DNA of 64,000 nucleotides from Phymorhynchus buccinoides (lineage: Eukaryota; Mollusca; Gastropoda; Neogastropoda; Raphitomidae), in contig CM065687.1 of the NCBI GenBank assembly GCA_017654935.2, positions 20,513,556 to 20,577,555 on the forward strand. The letters are read 5' to 3'. Positions 48,331 to 58,770 of the stretch are shown here, one piece after another. The notes under the pieces were generated by a model, which saw nothing but the letters and a program-made list of their open reading frames with translations, searched no databases and was not told the DNA's origin. The position numbers were made by a program, and so were the translations under genes. Position 1 is the stretch's first letter. Every line of letters begins with the position of its first letter.

Positions 48331-49357
48331 GAGTCATGAAATGTTTTAATTGTTAGGCCATGCCCATACAATGGAGTGAGTGTGACAACAACAACAAATT
48401 GACATTACATTATTAACTTGACATTACAAAACACTACGTAAATCTTGCCCAACTTTCAAAGCTTTAAAGATAAAAACAGCCACTTTTCTTACAGTACTTT
48501 TGTTTGTACAAGAAAGTAATAACACAAATTTAAACATAGGATTGTTATAATACTTTTTTGGAATAAGTTCTCTTCGAAAGGTGTCATACATAGGACAAAC
48601 AAACAAAAAGTGAATTTCTGACTCGGGAATATGATTACAAAATGGACAATATACATTTCTATTTGGGTCAATTTTAAACTGCAAAACGTGACAATTCAAA
48701 GGGGACATGCCAATTCTAAACCTGGACAGTGTTTCGTACTTTGATATTCACAATTTCACACAAATGGGTACTTAAAGTAAAAGTTTGCTTAAAGGATGCA
48801 TATACATAATAAAAAGTGTGCGACTCTAAGCTTGCATGCCAATCTTGTTGAAAACAATCTATAAATCTTTGTTTTAGTACTGCCAAGAATGCTTTTGTAT
48901 TACCAACTCCTTGTGCTTCCCAAACCTCCCCAAAGCCAAACCGGTACAACATATTTCTGACTTTACAAGCCCATGTATCATAATTTTGTTTCTGAAGGTT
49001 TAACAGCATATTATAGGCTTTATTTGGGTATCTATTACCATCCATTTGTATAAGACGTAACCAAAATTTTATACATCTCAAACGTGTTGCAACATGCAAA
49101 GGATACCTACCCGTTTCACCATATATCAAGTGTTTTGGCGATTTGGGGTTAACTCCCATGAATCGCTTGAGTGCAAACAAATGCACTTTTTCTATTATCT
49201 CTTGGTTTTCTGCTAAACCCCAAATCTCTGCACCATGCGTTAGAATTGGTTGCACTTGACAATCAAAAAGCTTAAAAAAGATTCCAGGTGAATACTCTCC
49301 AATAGACCACAATATTTTTACAATGGCAATCACTCCTTTCTTAGCTCTCTCAGCAAG

Positions 49358-49403
<46 letters not shown>

Positions 49404-49508
49404 ATTAAGCACAAGCACGATAAATGAAACTGTTACACCTTTTTCTACTTCTTTCTGTTCATGGTGTTTTTTTATAAATATTGTAACATCTTTCTGATAG
49501 TGGAGTCT
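48269..49508 (-). mobile_element. 5'-truncated LINE in the RPTP 3' UTR (contig B copy)
   Basis: Target-site duplication at 48269-48288 and 49488-49508. The frame 48716-49414 is longer than in A and reads without interruption from LAERAKKGVIAIVKIL through ILTHGAEIWGLAENQE to the same frameshift. It then resumes with the CPFCNHIP...FLFVCPMY finger. The shared insertion site and frameshift show that the insertion pre-dates the A/B split. Confidence 0.85.
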
Positions 49509-49573
49509 ATGATTTCCAATCAAGCCTACGCTTTTGCGTGTGCTCATTGTTTGAGGATGGACGTGCTGCGTTG

Positions 49574-49645
49574 CTACACGTTTCCATACACTGTGAGGCT
49601 CTGCCTGAACTCCTGGGCCACTTTGTAGCAGTAGTGGTACTGAGC
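49574..49645 (-). CDS. RPTP terminal exon
   Basis: 72 bp, acceptor gtgacag. Encodes [20 protein letters not shown], then GNV and TAG. It follows the family pattern of a final helix shortly before the C-terminus. The 3' UTR is interrupted by the LINE at 48269-49508. Confidence 0.9.
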   Translation of the reverse strand, partial: AQYHYCYKVAQEFRQSLTVYGNV

Positions 49646-49827
49646 CTGTCACAGACATAAGACATTCGGTTTAACACAATGCATTTTACGACAGCTTTGA
49701 ATTGTATCACGACGACGTCGATAAATAGTTTTTAAAAAAGGCTCTATACGCACACACGCATGCACACACACACACACACTCACACACACACACACACACA
49801 CACACGCATGCACACACACACACACAC

Positions 49828-49877
<50 letters not shown>

Positions 49878-51798
49878 CATTGACGGCTTGGGGCCTGATC
49901 TGGTGCACGGATCTGGCAGCAGTGAACACGTCGATCTCTTCGTCAACGATGACGCGACTGATGACGTCATACAGCACGCAGAACAGCCCACTTTTAGTGG
50001 CCCCGTTTCTACAAGGGAAACAAAAGGGTTAACAAAGTCAATTATGAAACAACAATATCATAACACATGACTGATTATGGATAATGTTCATCTCCAAGTG
50101 TGTGTGTGTGTGTGTCTGTGTGCGTGTGTGTTTGTATGCGTGCGTGTGTGCGTTCATCTGTTTCTGTGTATTATTACTTAATGTCTGCTTCATCAAGTAT
50201 TCGTGGATGTGCGCTTTTATGTGCGTTGTGCGCATGCTTGCTTGCGGAAGCACCATTTGAGTCCTGTGTGTGTGCGAGCGCGCGTGCGGGCGTGTGTGTG
50301 TGTGTGTGTGCGGCACATGCGTGCGCGAGCGTGCAGTTTTGTGTGTCTGCTTGTCTGGCATGTGTATGTGTGCATGCGTGCGTGTTTGTGTGTGCAGTGT
50401 GTGTTGGTTGTCCGTGTGTATGCGTGCGTGTGTGCATTCATGTGTTTGTGTGTATATTATTATTATTATTATTATTATGTCAATGTCTGCTTCCCCATAG
50501 TCCTGCATTGCGCACTTGCATGTACGTATACCGCGTGTATGCTTGCTTGCAGAAGCACTGCAGTGTTTGAGTGCCTACGCCTACATAGTTTATATAATAA
50601 TTATATGCCTATCCGGGCTCCCAAGGACCCCCATTTGAGGGTCTATGAAGCACTAAAATTCTACAGGACCCTCTAAAAGAATGTGCAGGGGGTCCCAGGG
50701 ATGCACTAGAAAAATTATTTTTAGCATTCACTATGCCACTGGGACCCTCTATCCCGCCTCTAGCACCCTCTATTCTGTAAGTGAAGGAGTCCCTGGGACA
50801 CCTTGTTTTGCGAGACGATTGGGAGCCCTGCCTATGCTAATGTATGCTACGTACGCAAGCACGTTTCTGAGCGCTCGTAATTATGACCAGCGTGGACCTA
50901 CTCACAAGCACTGGACGATGACAGGGGCAGAATCAGCCCTGCTCCTGACCACAGAAACAAGCTGAATCACATCGGAAATGTTGCCTGGGCCCTCGTCAGA
51001 CCAGTCCGAGTGATGCAGGACTTGGATTGATCGAGTCTGACGCTGAAATGGAAAGAAAGAAAGACAGAGAGAAAGAAAGAAGCAAAGAGTGAAAGAAAAG
51101 ACTTGTATCAAACAATGATTGCAGAAATATAAAAAAAGGGGGTTTTGCTTTTTATATTTCAGCAGTCTTTTTTTTTTAATACAAGTTATTAGTTTTCGTA
51201 ATAAGTTCAATAATATGCCAATGGACCATCTAATGATAGTCCGTTTTGACTCCAAGCCATCCAAAGCAAGACAGACAGCAAAGACTGTATAGGGGAAGAC
51301 AAGCATCCGGTCTCTTTTCCCTATACAGTACTGTATGAGTAGTGAGGACAGAAACACTGGTTATGTCCCTTTTAAACGTGACACATTTAGTGATTTACAC
51401 GTCGATAGGCCAGTTGAATTCTCCGTTCAAATTCCAGTCTGAGTTTTTGGATAGCCGCCGCTGTGAATGGTGTATAACTACCCCACTAACGATAACTCTA
51501 TCAGCCCGGTTCGCTGTAACTCTTAAGTAGTCCATCTTACCCTTTTAGAATCTTTGCAGACAGCCAGAAAATAATAAAGACGTAAAACAACAAAGAGAGT
51601 ATTTGTTGGCCTAAATATCATGTTGGCCCGACTCAAAGATATTCTAAAAGGGTAGTCTTTGCCCTACTTAGGCCTGGCGTATGTTTCTGAAAGCAAATGT
51701 CCACAACATAGCTGAACCTAAACCAGTTAACGAACACACGCGCGCGTGCACACACACACGCACGCGCACACATACTCATACACGCGTATCGGTATGCG

Positions 51799-51830
<32 letters not shown>

Positions 51831-52600
51831 GAGAGGCGAAATTTGATACACGCACACGCACACACACACACACAGGCACACACAAAACAAAAAAAGAAGA
51901 AGCAGCTTTATCAAGCTTATTCTTTTATCGTCAATAAAGATCATTTTGACTTGACTTGATTTGACTTTGACACACACACACCTATACGCACACACTCATA
52001 CCTTGCTTTTGATGGTGAGGGAGTAGGATGTAACGCTGTCACTGCCCGTGTTAGCTACCCTGTCAGTCAGTGACACAGTGTAACCTCCAACCGTGAGAGA
52101 CTTGCCTTTCTTCTGAGGCCAGTATTGGGGAGAGCTCTGTAGGAAACATGTCTTTGTTGTAGTTTTTTTTACAGAAAGGGAAAGAAAAAGACTTTAAAAA
52201 AAGTTTAATCAAGCGTGGGTGCATAAAAAAAACATGCATGCACACATACATTCCCGCAAGCATGCATAAGATTTACGCACGCATGAACGCAGGCATAAAC
52301 ACACACACGCACGCGCATGCGTAAAGGCCATCACACACTACATGTAAACACACCTTCCCCTTTTGCCTGTGTGTCTCAATGAGAAAACAAAGACATTATG
52401 GACATCTATGTACAATCATTCAACCACCCACAACAGCAAAGTCTTTCTCTCTCTCTCTCTTTCTTTCTCTCTCTCTCTCAGGCCTGCAAACTACTGACAG
52501 CTCTCCACCCATCTCCAACGAAGGTCCATCACATTGTCTGTGTCTCCGTCTGCCCATCCTCCTTCTCTCTCAGGCCTGCAAACTACTGACGACTCTCAGT

Positions 52601-52644
<44 letters not shown>

Positions 52645-52765
52645 GCCTGCAAACTACTGACAGCTCTCCACCCATCTCCAACGAAGGTCCATCACATTGT
52701 CTCTGTGTCTCCGTCTGCCCATCCTCCTTCTCTCTCAGGCCTGCAAACTACTGACGACTCTCAGT

Positions 52766-52801
<36 letters not shown>

Positions 52802-52929
52802 GCCTGCAAACTACTGACAGCTCTCCACCCATCTCCAACGAAGGTCCATCACATTGTCTCTGTGTCTCCGTCTGCCCATCCTCCTTCTCTCTCAGGCCTG
52901 CAAACTACTGACGACTCTCAGTGTTCTCT

Positions 52930-52967
<38 letters not shown>

Positions 52968-53092
52968 AGGCCTGCAAACTACTGACAGCTCTCCACCCAT
53001 CTCCAACGAAGGTCCATCACATTGTCTCTGTGTCTCCGTCTGCCCATCCTCCTTCTCTCTCAGGCCTGCAAACTACTGACGACTCTCAGTGT

Positions 53093-53124
<32 letters not shown>

Positions 53125-54512
53125 AGGCCTGCAAACGAAACTACTGACAGCTCTCAGTGTTCTCTCCCTCTCTCTCAGGCCTGCAAACTACTGATGACTC
53201 TCAGTGTTCTCTCCCTCTCTCTCTCTCTATCAGGCCTGCAAACTACTGACGGCTCTCAGTGTTCTCTCCCCCCCTCTCTCTCTCTCTCGCTGTCTCTCTC
53301 TCTCTCTCTCAGGCCTGCAAACTACTGACAGCTCTCAGTGTTCCGCTGTCCCCTCTCTCTCTCAGGCCTGCAAACTACTCTCTCAGTGTTCCCTCCCTCT
53401 CTGTCTCTCTCTCTCTCTCTCTCTCTTACCCGCAGAGTCTTGGCGGCGTCCAGACACACTATGACGTTGACCTGGCAGCTCTCCACAAGTCTCCACAGAT
53501 CCACCACGGTGTCCTCCAAAGGTAACTGGGTCAGCCCCAGCCCCCTGTTGGCTGTCAGAGTCTAGGGAACAAGTATTTTAACAGACATGAGATTTTCAGA
53601 TAACCAAAAAGGAGGGAAAAAAATAGGCGGGAGCCTGGGGGCCGGCACAGGCCCTTCGTGGGGTCAGGGGGCAAAGCCCTTGATGGGGCCAGGGGGGAAA
53701 GCCCTCTGATGCTGAAGAATGTTTGCATTTGAACCTGTAAACATCAACCTCCGAGACAACAAAACTATTAAACATTTACTCTCCTCGATCCTAAAACAAA
53801 TTTTGAAATTATTATTGACTCAGAGCTAGTGATTTTCTGAGACAGAGACACACAGAGAGAAACAAGACAGACAGAATGAACCGATTGAACACAAAATTGA
53901 AAAAATATCTATTGAACTTTTCACCGCATTTTCGCTTCAACACAAAATTTAACCCTACCACACCCACACCCCAGACTGTGTCAACAGATTTAAAGTTATC
54001 TCAAAAATGACCCCTGGGGCCATCAAAAAGGAGGAAATCCTCCAATCGGAGGAAAAATCTCATCTCTGAACGGGTACTCCCACTTCAACAAGAATAGCCT
54101 ACACACGATGCCAGTCCCATCTGCATGCATGTCAGCCTCGGGTCTCTCTCACTTTGGCTGTCTCTCCCCTGCCCCCTTCTTCCCCTTCCTCTCAATCTCC
54201 ATCGTATTTTTCCCCACAAATTTACTTACTGACTTGAAGACGGCGTTGATGTACTGGTTTCTCCCTTTCGCGTATTCGGTGATATAACAAAGGTGAGTGT
54301 CGTCTGCAACACAATAGGTTCAGTTTGAATGAATGAAAGTTAGGTTGAACGTCGTCCGCTCGGCCTGCAAATCGGCACATGTGGGATGAAGCCATCAACC
54401 AACCATCATTCAGACAGCTTCAACAGTAATAGGTTTCAATTTTCCAAATGTTAGTTCTGTTTCATGAGTTCCTGCCAAATCACACACATGACCCCACCTC
54501 CAAAGCATATGG

Positions 54513-54550
<38 letters not shown>

Positions 54551-57500
54551 CACATACACGTTGAACACACTCCACATGTTGTCTTTGAACACTTCTAGTA
54601 TGATGAAATTAACTGAGGAGGAAGAAGAAGAAGAAGAAGAAGCCCCGCCCCTGTGCATTTGGTCTCTCTCTCTCTCTCTCTCTCTCTCGTCCACATACAT
54701 GTTGAACACACTCCACATGTTGTCTTTGAACACTTCTAGTATGATGAAATTAACTGAGGAAGAAGAAGAAGAAGAAGCAGGAGAACAACAAAAGAAAGGA
54801 CACCATCAGCAGCAGCGGCAATAGCAGAACCATCACCACCCCAACAAAGCTACACGAAGACAAAATATCTGTTGGCAAACCTGGCAGGTTCTGGGGGTCT
54901 CTGTTTTTGTTGATATTCTCCGGCTTCTCAGCTTCTGTGGTGTTGCGTTTAGCCCACAGCTTCATTTCCTGAAGCACCTGAAACCATCCAGACAACAGCG
55001 TGCAACATGGTGGACATTACGTAGTTGATTATCTTATTGTCTACATCTGAGCGATGGTTTCAGCTTTGCAGAAATAAAGCATCATGTATGATACAGTTAT
55101 TGCAAGGACACTTACAAATTGGTCTGTGAACAAAATATACTTATAAAGGCACAAGTAACTCTTAGCTGTTTTGAATGTGCTGATCTACTTCAAATTTATT
55201 ATTAGCCTAATTCAATAAGTGACTTCAGGTGAGTCTCGTTTGGAATGTTATTTCATAAATACATTTTCTTTTCACTCATAAACATAAAGTAGTTCAACCT
55301 TAAATTCCTACCATAATTTTCCATTATCTTCATCTTCAGTTTTGGTCTTCTCTGTGTTCAAAGTACAACCACTAAGTAGGGCTTATACAGTGGAACCCCC
55401 CTTACAAGACCTTCAAAAATCATCCAAAGTGAGGTCTTATAAGGGAGGGGTCTTATAAGGGAGGTAATTGTAATACTTACAAAGAAGGGCAATGTCTCAG
55501 AGAAGTAGGTCTTATGTGGGAGGGAGTCTTACAATGGGAAGTTAAGTCTTATAAGGGAGGTTCCATTGTATTACCTTGTATTCTTTGCTGACTGCGGTCT
55601 GGGACTTCCAGACACTGACGTCGCCGGAGAAGCTGAGGTCCAGCTGATGGAGGGAGACTCTGCTGTCCTGGCTGGAGTAGGCCTCCAGAACGACCTCGTG
55701 AAGGAACTTGTACTGAGCCTGGTTTGTCCGTTCATCAACACAAACGTTTATCGGTTACAATCGGACAGATTTGTATAGTTGTCATTGAGAGCCGGACTCC
55801 CCGTGGGGATACCGGCGGGGTATTTCGTTAAATAGTTCCCCCACCTTCTGGAAGTTTTGTGCTTGTAACTTCCTCTAATCTGCCACTCTCTTTGATTCTG
55901 CCTTTTTACTTTGCTTTCTGTCATCTAATATCTTTCTGACTTACTAACTTGGCCCATTCTCCTGCCTTTTTTCCAAAAAATCTTCATAATAATTTTTCTC
56001 CTCTGAGCTCCTCCGAAATCGGAATGTGTCGGCTGTACGCAGCGGGGAGACCAATGAAAACTGAAAACCGGACACATATGTACCTTACCCATTATGGCCA
56101 TATGGCCTGGGAACGCAGAAGAAGAAGAGAGCCAGAATACTCTGACACAGTACAAACCGTCATCTGGAGCGACAATCTAATTTGGATTCATCTAAAACCG
56201 AATCGTACCGGGCACAGTTACAGCGCGAGATAAACAAGGATGCAGCTCAATCTCAATTATTATATCTTATTCATAATTTGACAAGAGACAGTGAAAAATA
56301 AGGAAAACTAAAAACAGGAGTGAATGTTTAAGAAACGCGTAGCCTAGATTTGTAAAAGCTAAGCATAATTGTATATCATGTTAAAACTCTTAACATGATA
56401 TACAATTATGATTAATAAGACTGTTTAGGATGAATGGGAACGAGTGTCAAACGTTAGCTTTTGTTGACCTGAAATATTACAAGTTAGACCTAAATGTGGT
56501 TTACACTTATTGCACACTCCACATTGGGAAACAAAACCAAACAAACTTATTCTCCTATCCATATACTAATCCGTTACAGATGAAAAGAGCTTCCAGAAAA
56601 AAAAGTAACTAATCAAATAATCGATCGGACCGAAGATGTGTCGCACCATACCTCTGTCTGTACCATGATGCACCGCTGTTGACGCAGGTCTCCCACAATG
56701 CCTTGGACACCCGCGTCCTCACCACGTGACTTCCGGTTGATGGCAATGTCGAGGGCTATGTAGGTGCCAGTTCTCCCCACTCCGGCGCTTTATGGAAGAG
56801 AAATTTCTGAATAGCTTATGACAAAGGCCCACTTGTAATTCTGATATATAATATTGAAGCTCGGGTACATATAACTGCATCCATAAACAGAGCCTGAACG
56901 ACTTTATTCACTGCATGTTATGACATTGGCCTGGGAGATGCTAAAAAAACCTGCAGTCCCATTAAGCCAATTCACGAATACTAGCAGACAGACAGACAAA
57001 CAGACACGGATGGACAAACAACATTCACACACACACACACACACACACAGATACACGCGCGCGCGCACACGCACACCTCAAGACCAAATGGACGCACACT
57101 GGCACACGTACGCATAGTGCACATGGCTGCACCTAGACATCTAAATAGAGATTTACATGTATGTGTACTCAGAATCACACAGGCACGTGCACACGCAGTC
57201 TATGCACACACACACGCACACACACATATACACACATATACACACTACACACACACCACACACACACACACACATACATACACACTACACACACTGCACA
57301 TCTATACTCTCTCACACACAAACAGACAATAGCTCCTTCTTCATCTGGGCTGCCATGGAGTGGAACCAACTAAGCGAGGCCGCTGTCACCACAGGCTCTG
57401 TCAGCGCATTTCATCAGCGCTGACCAGATCACCATCTGAGCCTGCAACTACTGACCACTAGCCTACTAGGACTTTTTTGTTGTTGCTTGCTTCTGGAAGT

Positions 57501-58509
57501 GGGATGTGGGCCCTTCCGGCTGAACTGGGGGGGGGGGGGGGGGTTAATGGTCTTAACCCAGGGTAAGCAGTAGGTCTTTCTCCTTCTAAGTTTTCTTTTA
57601 GGTTCATGTGCCCTCCAAGTTCCGTCGCGATTTATCGTCAGAAGTGGCGTCTGCGACGTATCCAGACAGAAACAGAAACAGACAATGCAACACCCAGATC
57701 TACCTGCAGTGCACAACGGAAGGCACCCCGGCTGTTGCACGTGCAGTGATGTAACGCCAGAAGTCGACCAACGAGCCAGCGGTAGGGACCCCGTGATCCG
57801 GCCAGGACAGGTAGTGGTACTGATGCACCGTGCGAGCATCAGAATTCTGAGCAAAAAAACCCACAATATCATTGCACATAAAACTGGGGCCAAAACGTTA
57901 AGCAACCTTTGACATAACTTATACCGGTACTTGTCACTTTAACTGGTCTTTTTTGGTGTTGTTTTTCCTCCTACAAATATTTATATGGCTTACGTAAGTT
58001 ATGATTATGCAGTGCATTCTTCATTGCCCACGTTAACATCTCTGTATGTCTTTCTGTCCCTATCTTTCTCTCTGTCTGTCTTTCTTTCATTTGCTCTCTC
58101 TAAAAAAAAGGGGGAAAACACTGAATGTAACAGCAATTTTATTTATGTTTCTTTGAATGTTAATAATTATGTATAAAATGCATGTTATACAAAATGTGTT
58201 CGATGATGAAATGTATTTATGTACATTCAATGATTAAAAAAAAAGTTCCTTAAAAAAATAACAACATTGTAACACATTTCTCTGAGTGATAAGCACAGAA
58301 TATTTTTTGGGGGTTGGTAAATCAATACAAATATAGCCTATCTATTTACCGACCTGCACTACTAATTTCACTTTGTTTACATGCAAATTGCGTCGTGGGT
58401 AACGCCCACACCAATGTTAAGGTTTGCTGAACCTATTGGCACCAGTTCAACGCATGATAGAAATCTAATGGAACCAGATACACACACGCACGCACGCACA
58501 CACACATAC

Positions 58510-58595
<86 letters not shown>

Positions 58596-58701
58596 CAGAG
58601 ACAGAGTCAGAGATGCACACAGAGACTTCAGTTCAGAAACTTTATTCTAGAAGGATGAGAATTTAGACTGAGCCTATTCATGCAATATGTCGAAAGAGAC
58701 A

Positions 58702-58770
<69 letters not shown>

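Larger units (their letters stand above)
40953..55400 (-). repeat. Contig B arm: counterpart of contig A 7600-22640
   Basis: Contains the same exons, LINEs, MITEs and microsatellites as contig A in reverse order and orientation. Reading frames are better preserved here than in A below about 10500. Confidence 0.85.
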
